NCBI GenBank assembly: GCA_016271365.2
Contig: CM057453.1
Location: 1,091,939,001-1,092,003,000, forward strand
DNA from: Neoceratodus forsteri
Taxonomy: Eukaryota > Chordata > Ceratodontiformes > Ceratodontidae
Length of the DNA stretch: 64,000 bases
Reading direction: 5' to 3'
The notes beneath the pieces are model-generated. The model searched no databases and was not told the DNA's origin. It worked only from the letters and a program-made list of their open reading frames with translations. Made by a program: the position numbers and the translations under genes. Shown here one piece after another: positions 11,165 through 22,421 of this stretch; the stretch's first letter is position 1; each line of letters starts with the position of its first letter.

Positions 11165-14100
11165 AATGTTTTGATCTTCCAAGAATCAGTCTTCACCATT
11201 CATTACTGGTGGGTCCTTGTGGGGAGGCATCAGGACCCTGCAGGAGCGTACACCTTTAAAAGCTTTAGAGGCAGGGTACTGACATCTGTGACGGCACTGC
11301 CCACAAGCCCAAACATGTGATGTGACGTTCGCAGGCTGGCCAGTAACCAACATTAGCCACTCCTCCTTTTTTTTTAATTTTGTTATCTAGGCATAAAGTT
11401 AAATGTACATTAATTTCACTCCATACTAGGCATAACTGTTACAGTTGTTAAATCTAGTAAGTGAGAAGACATTACTTTTCCCAGTAGGCTTCATTTTTGC
11501 ATATTCTGTTGTATATCTTACACTGTATTTATTTAGTTTAACCTATTATCTAATTACTCTCTGTGGGGCCAACCCACCTTCCCCCTTGCAGCGGCCTGCC
11601 TAGTCTAGTAAACATCTAGTTATATTTTTATAGGTTTGCAGCATTCCCCTACCTAGGAATCCGGAGCGCCCTCCTCAGTTCTGTTCTTGGCACCATTGAG
11701 ATAACACTCCATGGGTGTGTGTGCGATTCTCAACTGCGTCACTAGGCTAGTTCTGTTTGTTACCGCTTGCTCGATGCCATTAGGCTTATTTCGGCTTCCT
11801 TGTGGCCACTTTGTCTATTCTGTCCCTTTCTGCTGCGCCAAGCCCTGTTTTTGCTGGTTTTGTTTCTTTCCATAGTCAGTCCTGTCTGGATCTCTGGGGC
11901 CTAAGAATCCGAAGAAGTCAAGCAAGAAGACAGACTCCCCACTGTAGGAAAAACATTTCCCTCTGGGATCGGCCCAACCACTGCTGGACCTGCCTTGGAA
12001 TGAAACACGATATGGATCACTGCGACACCTGTTTCTCCAAGAATTTTTGCACTTTAGAGAGCCTTGCAATGAGTTGGGGTCGGTCGCCTCCCACCTTCAG
12101 GGGCAGGCGTTGCACTTGTGACTCCAAAGTAAGGTCCCTGAGCATCTTTCCAGTACTACACGTACTGAGGGAGACTAGGCCTCTCCCTGTCGTCATCTCG
12201 AGACAGAGGGCCTGGGGGAAGGGGTCTGTGGGACAGCCAGCCCACTCTTAAGAGGTCGGTTGCACACCCCTCCTAGTCCGGCGCCCTCTCTGGGGTCCAG
12301 ATGCCCCTGTTGGCAAGAATGCAGCTATACGCTGGGCCTGCTCTGGTGGGCGGCCCGATACCGCTTTCGCTCCTGACACTGAGATCAGTGACTCTGAGCG
12401 GAGCGGTGCCACCTGCACAGCCATGTCCCCTCCTGCTGCCACTTGCGGCACTGGTAGAGGGAAAGGTCTTTGGAGCCTGTGGCCCATTGGAGATCTTCTG
12501 GATCTCATCCCCTGAGCGGTCGGAGGATCCAGAGGACGAGGACCAGGATGATCCTGACTAGCTTCCGGGCTCTGGTGAGGAAGGAGACCTTTGTGGGCCT
12601 AGCCTTAGGCCTTTGGTGTCCACAGCACCATCCTTGAGTGCTTCTCGGTCTGGTGCCAGCCACGGCACTGACCCTTTTGTATCTTGCAGTGCTGGGGACA
12701 TTCCTGATGTCTGTTCTGGCACTGAGCATGGCGCTGGGCTGGGTTCCAGCACTGTCATTGGTGCTGGGTTAGGTTCCAGCACCATCCCCAGTGCCGAATC
12801 CGACTCCGGTGCTGTCTGTGGTGCTGAGGGAGTCTCGTTGTCGCTCACAGCATCCGTTCTTCCTTAGCTCAGGTTCTTGCTGCTGGTGCTGTCCTCTGGC
12901 CTAGCTCATTCTGGTGAGGCAGGGGCTGGTAGGTTCTAGTCAACACCACGCTCCATGCCCAGAGTCTCTGGTGGCTCTGGCATGAGTCGGACTGTTTACT
13001 TGGGTCTTTTAGCTGCCCTGGAACCGTCTGGGCCTTTGGTGGGTGGAGATTGGGGCCATCCTGCGGGACATGTGCGTTGTGTTATGTATGGCTTGTTTTA
13101 AATATTAAGTGCTCCGAGCCTCCGGGAAGGAGCACTATATAAAGTTTCTGTCTATCTTCTTCTACCTCTGTGGCTCTGATCTCCCCATCTGGGGGGGGGG
13201 GGCCCTAAGTGCACCACCTGGCCTGCCCCTCTATGGTTGGGTGTTCACAGGTAGATGAGTTGCAAAGGCCCTCCCCTCAGGTGAGGTCCCCACAACCCAC
13301 CTTCTCCTCTGCCTACCCCTGCTGCTCTCACTGGCATTTCGGGTCCTGTGGGGCCTTTGACCTGGGGTGGTTCAGGGCTTGATGAGTGCCTTCCCCCGCC
13401 TGAGAGCACTAGACCAGGCAAATCTTCCGGCCTGAAACTTGACACTGCTGCCCCGGGTCCAGCGCCTCTCATCTTAGTCTTCCTCCTCTGAGGAAGAGGA
13501 CTCTTCCCTCTACCTACCCTCCGATGCCGAGTACACGTTATCAGCAGTTCCTTTCGGAGATGTTGAGGGAGCTGCAATTGTCCCATTTCTGGCCACAATC
13601 CTGCATGTCTGACATTGTCCTTCCTTGGAGAGTACAGTCATGACTACACAGTGATACCTCCATGGCCCAGGCCTTTTGCGGAGACGTTGAGAGAGATCTG
13701 GCTCCATCCTTCTGTCCCTTCTTCAGCCCTGAGGAACATCCAGCACAGGTATTGCACACCCCTGGGGTCTCCAGGAGCCACACCCCACTTCTGGGGTCCA
13801 GCTCCTGGACACCCCCTCTGGGCATAGGTGCTCAGTGTGCGACCATCCCCCGGAGTCGAACTCAGCCAGGCTTGACACCTGGGGTCAAAGAGTCTTCATG
13901 GTGGCGTGCACAATGCCAAGCATTTGTGCACACCAAGTGGACCTGGATTCCTATGGCGGCAGGCACCTGTGGGCGACACTGGGACTGCTCCTGATGTCCT
14001 TGCCAGACTGTAAATAAACCAGACAAGCGATAAACTTTTCTGCACAGGGCCTAGAGCTGGCAAGACACTAAGCAGGGACATCTTACGCTGCCAGTGAAGT

Positions 14101-14830
14101 AGCCTTCAGGCTAATGGGGACTGCGGTCTGCATTAGGCGGACGGTGTGGCTGCAACTTTCTAGGATGTCACCCTTGGCTCGACGTAGGGTGATCACCCCA
14201 TGCTGCCAGAGACCCACATCTTCTCCTGCAGGGACCTTGTTCCTTTCTCGTGGCCTCTATTGTGGCCCTCAAAAAAAAAAAAAACAATGAAAATTCATTG
14301 AGGGTCATCCTTATTGCCTAACCCCTCTTGTCAAATTTTTTTTTTTTTTTTTACCGGGGATGGGACATCTAAGAGCCAGATTCAGGTTCTTGTCATCCCT
14401 ATTCTTACTGGTTCCTACCCTTGTTTTACTTAAAAGGGAAAAAAAAAAAACTGAGAAATAGGACAGAAGAAGCCCTTTTATCTCCCCTCCCTTTACTTTT
14501 TCCCCCTCTGTTGTTGGGTGGGGTCTAGTTGTTTGCTGTTAGATAAGCTTCCCTTTTGTCTCTTCTCCCTTGAGGCCAAAGGCTTGCAGGACAGCAGACG
14601 TACCAGGGACAAGAAAAGTATTTGAAGTTGTAGCCCAAACTCCCTTCCCTGGTACAACTTTCTTTTCCCTTGCATTTCACCTTCTGCATTTCCTTCTAGG
14701 TGGGTTGCTGCATTTCTCTTAATTTCCTCTTTTTGGGGTAATCTCGGTAAGAGAAAGGGTGCATGGGGAAGGGGAATTGTTCAGTTTATTTGTGCATTCC
14801 TATACCTGGTGGCTGCCCTTCTAGCAGGAA
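11165..14830 (+). mobile_element. DIRS-type element C, left part (host of nested B)
   Basis: C is the outermost of three nested elements. Its left terminal repeat (about 11165-11310) contains CAGTCTTCACCATTCATTAC and CATCAGGACCCTGC. It is the inverse of the right terminus at 25975-26160 (GGTCCTGATGCCTCC...GTGGTGAAGATATTC). A remnant Gag ORF follows, then a T/C-rich tail up to 14830, where element B begins. C resumes at 25091. The termini and Gag are related to element A but clearly diverged, so C is older. I find no RT, RNase H or recombinase in either half, and no ICR. C was therefore either non-autonomous like A or has lost these parts. Confidence 0.75.
11802..14030 (+). pseudogene. DIRS Gag-like ORF of element C, decayed
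   Basis: A Gag-like structural protein remnant, presumably nucleic-acid binding. Its N-terminal zinc knuckle is visible at about 11970-12035: HCWTCLGMKHDMDHCDTC, matching the CxxCLGxxHxxxxCxxC pattern of the other elements here. After it comes a Ser/Pro/Gly/Ala-rich low-complexity part, with repeated GGTGCTG/TCCAGCAC units at about 12640-12850. A C-terminal segment at 13835-14017 (VFMVACTMPSICAHQVD) aligns with VFMVACT-like sequence in A near 17770 (TFYSAWLLPSISAHQAY). Several stops and frame changes interrupt it. The exact start codon cannot be set. Confidence 0.6.
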
Positions 14831-15025
14831 AGTACAGTTACGTAAGAACTTACCGTAACAGAAGATTTTCGAGAAAGGCTCTTGCAGTAGGTAATTACAT
14901 ATAGGACTGAAGCACGTCAGGACCCCACGGAAAAATTTCTAGCTAGCAGACTCTGGTGGAGGACCCCGGTCAGGTGACAGCGTCATGTGGCGTCAGTATA
15001 AAGGGCGCGCCGCATCGCCTTCAGA

Positions 15026-15210
15026 TCTTATCTGTGTCAATCTTCACCATTCATCACAGATGGGTTATCTGGCGGAGGTCAGGACCCGTGGGAGCTTTTT
15101 TTTTTAAAGGTGGCGGAGCCAACACACCATCGGCGCAGCCCTCGAGACCAACGTACTGCGTGGCGCTCAAGGGTTGGCTTTTAGGCTGTGTCGACTCCAC
15201 CTGCCTGCCA
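15026..15210 (+). repeat. Left inverted terminal repeat of A
   Basis: Matches the inverse of 19035-19262, with small gaps at the poly-T/poly-A run. The 3' copy is about 25 bp longer at its outer end (GATCATAATTACGGTAGG...), which is the unequal-end design typical of DIRS elements. Confidence 0.85.
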
Positions 15211-15418
15211 TTTCTTCGTCTCCCGCCATCGAGGTCGCTTCGTGGGAAGCTTCAAGAGGATTTGTAGGCCTGTTTGCATCCTTTGCCTTTGGTGTTAAGT
15301 CCGTCGGTTTCCTGCCGGTTCTGTTTTCTTCCTCCACTCGACGTCGCCTGGTAAGATCTTTCCTTATTTTTTGAATTTTGCGACGTTGAGTCTGTTTTGG
15401 TGTTTTTTTCCGTAGGTC

Positions 15419-18208
15419 ATGTCTCTGTCGGAGGGCAAAAAGTCTTCAAAGACAGGTCGGCCCCCCATGTGACGGTGCCCTTTCGGCCGAAAATTCTCCG
15501 TCACCGACCAGCACGACCGGTGTCTTGCGTGTCTTGGCCTGCTTCATGACATGGACTCGTGTGACGCCTGCTTCTCCATGGACGCCCGGGTCCTCAGACA
15601 ACACTGCAGCGTGGAAAGTGGGCGAGCTCCTGGAACTTTTTAGGTAGGGTTCGCTTTCGTCGGGCCAAGCGCACTCTCTCGGCCTTTCCTCGGGTCCCCT
15701 CCGGTTCTATATGGACGAGGAGGAGGCCCGACTGCCTTAGCCTAGCCATTGCCGAGGCTCCTTCCGTGGCGCAGCATGCCGCCCGCTCCCTCCTGGGAAG
15801 CGGGCAGAGGCAGCGCCGCCATGGCATCGCCCGCCGAGTGAAGGCTCCCAGTGGCGTTCCAGCGGCTCGGAAGGCCCGGTCGGCGCCCGTGGGCCTAGTG
15901 GTGCCGCGTCGTCTGTGCCCGACTTGTCTCAGCGCCCGTGGGCTCGGTCAGCGCCAGATCATAAGCGCAACATTGTTTCGCGGCACCGTGAGACCCGATC
16001 AATGTCGTCCTTCTCCATGTCGCGCCTCGGCGCGAGGTTGAACACGGCGCCGTGTCCTCGCAGCTCAGCGCCATGGGGCCTTCGACTCCATCTGTCGGTG
16101 CCGCCCCCAGCACCGTCCACGCACTCTGCACCACTCGCTGCGCCGAGGGCCTGGTGGTGCCATGTCCGGCGCTGGGTCCGCCTTGGAGGCGTCGTCCGGG
16201 CGCTGCCACGGTCCTCGGTGCCGCTCGCGGCGCCCGGCGGAGTCGGCGGCGCTGAGGGTGCCACCAGGGTTGTTGGCGCTGTCCCTGTCCTTAGTACAGC
16301 TCCCGGTGCCAGTGGATCGGATGGTGCCACGACTGGTCCTGGCATTGGACCTCTGGCTCGGGCTGGGGCCGTGCCTTCTGCGGATCCCGCTCGCGGGGTT
16401 GTAGAGGGCACTGGCACCAACTCGGGCACAATGGTGGCTTCCGGGTCCGGTGGCAAGGATAGTTCTGCCCGCCTCCTACGGTTTGGCTCAGAGCTTCGGA
16501 CTTTACCTCTTCGGAGTCGAGCTCCGAGTCGGACGGGCAGTCGCACCCCTCGGGGTTGGCTGCACACGTGGGCAGCACAGTGGTCTGTCGACGAGTCGGG
16601 CCAGCCCTCCTGAGGAGAGGTCGGTGGCCCCGGACTAGGGTCAGTGGTGCTGACCAGCAGGCAGTGGTGCGTGCCACCATAGCTCTGCAGCCTGGTCTTG
16701 GGGTTTCTCGATCCTCGGTTGTGGTACCTCCTCCAGTGGTGTGTCTTGATCGCCCGACTTTGGGGCCCATTGGGGCGCCTGCGGGGGAGGTACTGCTCCC
16801 TGGGTCTCCCCTTAGGGATGCCCAGAGATGCCAGCTACCTAGGCTGGCCCTCTCGGGAGAGGGACTCTGAGGCGAGGGGTGTGGGTTAGCACGTCGGCCC
16901 TTTTCTGGGGTCCACCGGGCCTTGGAAGGAGCCGTGGTGCAGATTTCCACTCTTCCCTCGGTTTCTTTGAGAGTCCCATTCTTTTGAGGTGGGGACCGTC
17001 CTTCTGGACCTTACGGCCCCGGTCACCTCACTGGGGGATTCTTCTGGGCGCAGCCAAGGCAGTACCAATGTGGTTGTGCAGCTGTCGGCTGTGGGGTCTT
17101 CCAGGGCACCTTCTTGGTGCTCACGGTCCACTCCTAGCCCTGGCGGAGGTCAGCCGACTTCTCTTCTCGGCTCTGCCCCCATCCCTCTGCCACATTCTCC
17201 TGCGTTCCCAGGCATCCTCGGTCCTAGCGGCCCTCTCACCTGGGAGCAGTTCAGAGCGGTGGCTGCCTGGTTCCCTACTTACGTTAGCCAAATTTTTCAA
17301 CCTCCACCCGTGCAGCCACCCTCTGAGCATATGGTGACCTCTAGCTTCTCATTCCCCTTTTCAGGGGGAGAGGAACCTTCTGTCCACATCTCTCCGGCTG
17401 CTGATCTCTCGGAGTATCAGCGTTTCCTCGAGAGAATGTTGGAGGATTTGCACCTTTCACCCTCCACTATCAGCAATCCTGAGCACGCGGCGCACGCCTT
17501 TCTAGGCGATTTTGGCGAGGCCACCCTTGTGGTGCCACCCTGGCTGGCTCCCTTTCGGGAGGCGGCGTTGCGTTTCTGACAGAGGCCCTTCTCGGGAGTT
17601 CCTGCCCCAAGGGATGTCAGCCAGAGGTATTGCGCACCCCGGAGTCTCCAGGTTCCATGCCTCATCCACAGTCTGGTTTGACGCACTTGGATACTCCTGA
17701 TGGGCTTCGCGCCCTTCACCGTGACCGGCCCCCAGATCAAGACTTCTCGGATTTTGATTTTTGGGGGAGGAGGACCTTCTACTCTGCATGGTTACTCCCC
17801 TCTATTTCTGCTCATCAGGCCTACTATGCAGCCTACAACAGGTTCTTGTGGTCCAGGCTAGGTTAGCTCCTAGCCTCATTGCCTGACTCTGAGCAAACCA
17901 GACAAGCCATCGCACTCTCTGCACGTGGCCTGGAGCTAGCAAGGCACCAAGCAAGGGCATCTTATGACGCTTACGAGGTAGCTACCAGGGTCGTAGGGAC
18001 AGCGATCTGCACTAGGCAATCGGCGTGGCTACGTCTTTCCTGGTTGTCACCCTTAGCCCGGCGTAGGGTGATTAGCTCCATCCACCAGGGAACCTACCTT
18101 TTCTCCCGTAGAGTGAGACAGCGCTTGTCGGGGCAACTTCCTTCCCCCTCCGGGGGAACTTCGTCTCTCTCTCTCTCTCTCTCACTCTCGGCCCTCTCCA
18201 GGCCCTGA
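15419..18208 (+). pseudogene. DIRS Gag-like ORF of element A, decayed
   Basis: The start is ATG at 15419 (MSLSEGKKSSKTG). It directly follows a pyrimidine tract and TAG that look like a splice acceptor. A TGA interrupts it after 17 codons. In another frame the zinc knuckle reads RCLACLGLLHDMDSCDAC at ~15511-15564. The middle (15900-16650) is GC-rich with many GGTGCC-type repeats. From 16989 to 17579 a long open frame includes TWEQFRAVAAWFPTYVSQIF and LSEYQRFLERMLEDLHLSP. It then continues in other frames to about 18208 (RQAIALSARGLELARHQARA and further), matching the Gag C-terminal helical region of D and E in position. The CT run at 18164-18187 ends it. Inferred role is RNA packaging or particle formation. 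Confidence 0.6.
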
Positions 18209-18293
18209 AGGTTCCCCCTTGGTGTGTCACCCACTGAGGGCTGGGACTTTGTCCCTTAGGGTGTAAAAACAACCCCCTTGGGGCTTGGTACTC

Positions 18294-18393
18294 ACCCATC
18301 TGTGATGAATGGTGAAGATTGACACAGATAAGATATGAAAATTATGTACCTACCATAATTATGATCTTTCTGTGTATCTTCACCATTCATCAT
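18294..18393 (+). repeat. Internal complementary region of A
   Basis: The left half, 18294-18333, is the inverse of the element's first 40 bases (ending ...GACACAGATAAGA). The right half, 18334-18393, is the inverse of its last 60 bases (starting TATGAAAATTATGTACC). The direct join of the two termini inside the element is the diagnostic DIRS ICR. In the DIRS model it templates completion of a circular cDNA. Confidence 0.9.
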
Positions 18394-19034
18394 CAACCCC
18401 CTGGGGCCTCAGTCTCTGGGTCCTCCTCCCTCTCTGTGACCCCCTCTCCTCCTTAGGAGGCGGGGTGAGTAAAGACACGCAGAGGGTATTTCCAAAGAAA
18501 GTAGACACTCGGCACTCCTTCTCTACTACTTTGTCTCCACCCGGTGGGAGGGAGTTAAGTTGCCTCCTTCTGTTCTCCTCCTGGTTTCCATCCAACTATT
18601 TCTCCTAAAAAAAAAAAAAAAAAAAGAACCCCCCCTTTTTTTCACCAAACGACTTTTCTTGAGGGAGTACTAAATCCCTGTACCCTGTCCTTCCTCCAGA
18701 ATAGCCGACTCTGCTTCTGGGGTATTTGCCAGTTATTCTGTGCCTTGAATTCTGGCAGACAGCTTTGCTAGTCCTTGCAGTTCCTATACAATCTGATGAC
18801 GGACAAGGGTCTCGGATATCTTAATATCTCTCCCTCTCTCCTAAATTCTTTCCCTCCCTACCCTTCCCTTCTTCCGCTTCCAGAGATTGGGGCCCCTACC
18901 CAATCCCCTTAGTCTAACCTCTTCTTTGCTGTCCTCTGTCGTTATTTCTCTTTTTAGTTCAGTCATCCTTTCCTTTTTCTGTCCCTTGGACTCTCTTGTC
19001 CCACCCTCCATCCCTTCCTTTTACCTCTCCGGTG

Positions 19035-19262
19035 ACTCAGAACTGGCAGGCAGGCGGAGTCGACACAGCCTAACGGCCAACCCTCGAGCGCCACACACTA
19101 CGTCGGCCTCGAGGGCGGCACCGATGGTGTGTTGGTTCCGCCTACCCTTTAAAAAAAAAAAAAACTCCCGCGGGGTCCTGACCTCCGGCCAGATAACCCA
19201 TCTGTGATGAATGGTGAAGATACACAGAAAGATCATAATTACGGTAGGTATGTAATTTTCAT
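19035..19262 (+). repeat. Right inverted terminal repeat of A
   Basis: Inverse of 15026-15210 plus about 25 extra terminal bases, GATCATAATTACGGTAGG and following, which are present in the ICR. Confidence 0.85.
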
Positions 19263-19335
19263 TTCTATCCCTCTAAAAGGCGAGAAGAGAGAGAAGTGGA
19301 GCTGAGAAAGCTAAGGGGGTGGAGGGCGGGAAGGT

Positions 19336-19436
19336 ATTACCTACTGCAAGAGCCTCTCTCAAAGATCTACTATTACGGTAAGTTCTTACGTAACTGTACT
19401 ATCCTACTTTGAGAGGGCTCTTACAGTAGGTAATTA
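19336..19436 (-). repeat. Internal complementary region of B
   Basis: Joins the element's 3' terminus (19336-19401, ...CTTACGTAACTGTACTA) to its 5' terminus (19402-19436, TCCTACTTTGAGAGGGC...). Same layout as the ICRs of D and E, inverted. It separates the recombinase ORF from the 3' repeat. Confidence 0.88.
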
Positions 19437-19528
19437 AATATAGGACTGAGTCCCAAGCAGTCTGGAACAAAGAGAAGCTCACGGGAGGAGGAAACTACTC
19501 ATACACAGATCCTCTGGCTGTGAAGGTC

Positions 19529-20600
19529 TTAGGAAAGGAGACCTTGCAGAACAGACAACCCGAAGCCAGCTCTACGGCGAGAGGCAATGTCCAAACTGTA
19601 ATGTTTTGTGAAGGTATGGACAGAAGTCCAAGTTGCAGCTGCACAAATGTCAGCCGCCAACACATTCTTGAAACAAGCAGCAGAGGCAGCTGCACCCCTA
19701 GTGGAGTGGCCTCTGACCTGACCTGGCAAGGTCTTGTGATACTTGTCATGACAGAAAGTGATACAATGAGCCAACCATTTCAACAGGCATTTCTTAGAGA
19801 CAGCATTGCCCTCTCTTTTGCAAGCAAAAGAGACGAACAGTTGATCAATCTTTCTGAGGTCCTTTGTCCTGTTGGTGTAGTATCTCAGAATCCGGTGAAC
19901 ATCCAGAGTATGCAAGAGGTACTCCCCTTGATTGGAATGTTGCATAAAGAATGCAGGCAGTTCCATGGACTGATTCAGCATAGATTCCACTACCACCTTA
20001 GGGAGAAACTTAGGGTTGGTACGTAGAGCCACACGTTCCTTGTGGAACATCAAGTATGGGATTTTGCACATTAAGGCCAAAACTTGGAAATTCATCGAGC
20101 GGAGGTAATGGCCACCAAGAAGAGAGCCTTCCAGGAAAGGAACTTAAGGTCTGCAGATGCTACCAGCTCAAAAGGAGGCAGGGTAAGCGTCTCAAGAATG
20201 AAATTCAAGTCCCAAGGAGGGGCAGATGCACGAATGGGGGGGTCTCAAGTGGAGGACCTCTCTAAGGAAAGTCTTGGCGACTTCCAGCTGCGCAAACGAC
20301 CTGTCCCCAAATGGAACATGGTAAGCAGAAATAGCCACCATGTGAACCTTCAAGGAGGAGTGACTGAGACCCAGGTCGAAGAGGTGATGCATGTAATCCA
20401 GGAGCCTCCCAACAGAGCTGGAGAATGGCTCGAAAGCTCTGGAAGAGGCCGAAATAGAGAACCTTTTCCATTTTATGGTGTAAGTGGAAGCAGTGGAGGG
20501 CTTTCTGGCCTCCACTAGAATCTCCGCCACCTGCGACGAAACCCCAAACCGGGTTTGAATCATGTCTGCAGGAGCCACACATGCAGCTGAAGGGATTTGA
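19529..20600 (-). pseudogene. DIRS tyrosine recombinase of B, broken
   Basis: Tyrosine recombinases integrate circular DIRS cDNA without a DDE integrase. The N-terminal core-binding part reads on the minus strand from ~20575 (DMIQTRFGVSSQVAEILVEA...LKVHMVAISAYHVPFGD). The catalytic part is at 20095-19529. The first catalytic Arg region (AITSAR) at ~20105 is directly followed by a frame break. The H-x-x-R box (GHSTRG) and the Tyr nucleophile region (VHTFTKHYSLDIASRRR) are intact near the end. The terminal LSVLQGLLS matches D and E. At least one frameshift near 20100-20190 splits the protein. Confidence 0.85.
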
Positions 20601-20628
20601 GTCCTGGATGGACCAGGGTCCCCTGATC

Positions 20629-22421
20629 CTAGGTCAACAAGAGTTGCGACAGAGGAAGAGAAGGTTCCTCTGAGTACTGTTGCAGAAGAGAGAACCAAAC
20701 TTGCCTGGGCCAGAACGGAGCGATGAGAATCATGCATGCTCCTCCTGAACTGAGTTTGTGTAGGACCCTCGGAATCAACGGGATTGGGGGGAAAGCATAG
20801 ATGAATCTGCCCTTCCAGTTTAGAGACAGAGCATCTCCCCAAAAAACTGTGCTCCCTAGAGCGAGCGAGCAGAAGATGGGAAGTTTTGCATTGAGAGGAG
20901 AGGCAAACAGGTCTACCTGAGGGGTTCCCCAGTGTAGGGAGACATCTTCTACTACCCCCTGATCCAGTGCCCATTCGTGTGCTTGGGCGGACGACTGGCT
21001 GAGGTGGTCTGCCAAAGTGTTCTAGACTCCCAGAACATGAACCACCATAAGGTGAAGGTTGTGAAGTATCGCCCAGTCCCAAACCTGCATTGCTTCCCTG
21101 CAAAAAGGGTAGGAAGGGGTTCCTTCCTGTTTGTTGATGTACCACACTACGCACATGTTGTCAGTCTGAACAGCCAGATGACCGGGAAGCAGATACAGAT
21201 GCAGAGCTTGTAAGGCATACAGAATGGCTCTCAGCTCGAGTACATTGATGTGAAGAGTCTGCTTGAGCTTGGACCAAGAGCCCTGGGTCCGTTGAGACCC
21301 CAGGTGAGCTCCCCAACCCTTGCCCGAGGCGTCTGTTGTTAGGATTTGGGATGGGGGAGAAAGACAGAAGGGAACTCCCCGGCAGAGGTTCTCCTGAACC
21401 CCTCCACCATTGCAAGTCCCGAACCATCGGAGAGGAGACTAGGATCTCACGATCCAAGTCGTCCACCAGTTGATCCCACTGAGACCGAAGCGTCCACTGA
21501 GAGATTCTCATGTGGAGCTGAGCGCGAGGCAATGTCGGGATGGCAGCCGCCATGAGCCCGAGGACGCGAAGGACCGACCTGGCAATGACTCACCTGCGAC
21601 CGGACAAAAGGCTGGCCTGAGCCTGAAGGGTGGCCACCCTGTTCAGAGGCAGGAATGCCATACCGGAAGTCATATCCAGGATCTCAACGATAAGCTGGAG
21701 TCTTTGAGATGGGATCAAATGGGACTTGGCCTGGTTAATGGTAATACCCAAGCTGGTGAAAACCTGCAGGGTAAGGGAAAGGGAGCACAGGAGATCCTCC
21801 CTGGATGGGGCCACCAGGAGTCAATCGTCCAGGTGAGGGAAAACCTGAACCCCCTGGGTAGGCAGGTGGGCCACCACCACAGTAAGGCATTTGGTAAATA
21901 CTTTGGGGGGGGGGAGGGGCTGAGGAGAGACCAAATGGGAGGGCCCTGAACTGGTAGTGGTCCCCCTGAAAAGAAAACCGGAGGTATTTACGGTGGGATG
22001 GGTGAATAGGGATATGCAGGTAGGCATCCTGCATGTCCAGGGCGCACAGCCACCCTCCCGGCTAAAGGAGGGGCAAAAGGCTCTGCAGAGAGAGCATTCG
22101 GAACCTCTTGTATTCCACAAACAGGGTCAGGGAACTGAGGTCCAGGATTGGCCTCACTTCGCCTGACTTCTTCAGAACTAGGAAGAAATGAGAATAATAA
22201 CCCGTGCCCCTGAGATGGAGGGGGACGGGCTCTATCGGCGCCTTTTGGAGAAGGATGGAGATTTCCTCTCGAACTAGAAGAAGGTGTTCCGGGGAGTAAG
22301 ACGACCTTGAAGGGAGTTTTCTGAAGAAACTCTATTGAGTGTCCATCCACTGTAAGCTGGAGCACCCAAACGTTTAACGTGATCCTTTCCCAACCCGGTA
22401 GATGCAGGGAGAACCTCCCCC
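20629..22421 (-). pseudogene. DIRS reverse transcriptase/RNase H of B, broken
   Basis: RT blocks on the minus strand are MQDAYLHIPIHPSH (22034), DHYQFRALPFGLSSAP (about 21950-21910), then HLDD at 21834-21845 in place of YLDD. The codon after HLDD is TGA where D and E have Trp, a nonsense change. FTSLGITINQAKSHLIPSQR follows, with a frame change near 21600. RNase H sequence covers about 21340-20980, including the QTDNMCVVWYINKQ region and HEWALDQGVVEDVSLHWGTP. The downstream DLFASPLNAKLPIF...YAFPPIPLIPRVL segment runs to ~20629. A GGGGGG slip near 21905 also breaks the RT frame. Confidence 0.82.

Larger units (their letters stand above)
15026..19262 (+). mobile_element. DIRS-type element A, non-autonomous, nested in B
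   Basis: Complete from TCTTATCTGTGTCAATC at 15026 to GGTATGTAATTTTCAT at 19262. The left repeat (15026-15210) and right repeat (19035-19262) are inverted copies. Each contains TTCACCATTCATCACAGATG, CAGGACC, an A or T run and GTCGACTCCACCTGCC or the complement. An ICR at 18294-18393 joins copies of both termini. Only a Gag-like ORF lies between (15419-18208). The 4.2-kb length and absence of RT, RNase H and recombinase show internal deletion relative to B, D and E. B sequence ends at 15025 and resumes at 19263, as expected of an insertion. No target duplication is evident, as usual for DIRS elements. Confidence 0.88.

Noticed and set aside
15959..16567. 202-codon minus-strand open frame in element A
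   Set aside because: Antisense shadow of GC-rich Gag sequence, with no recognisable domain.
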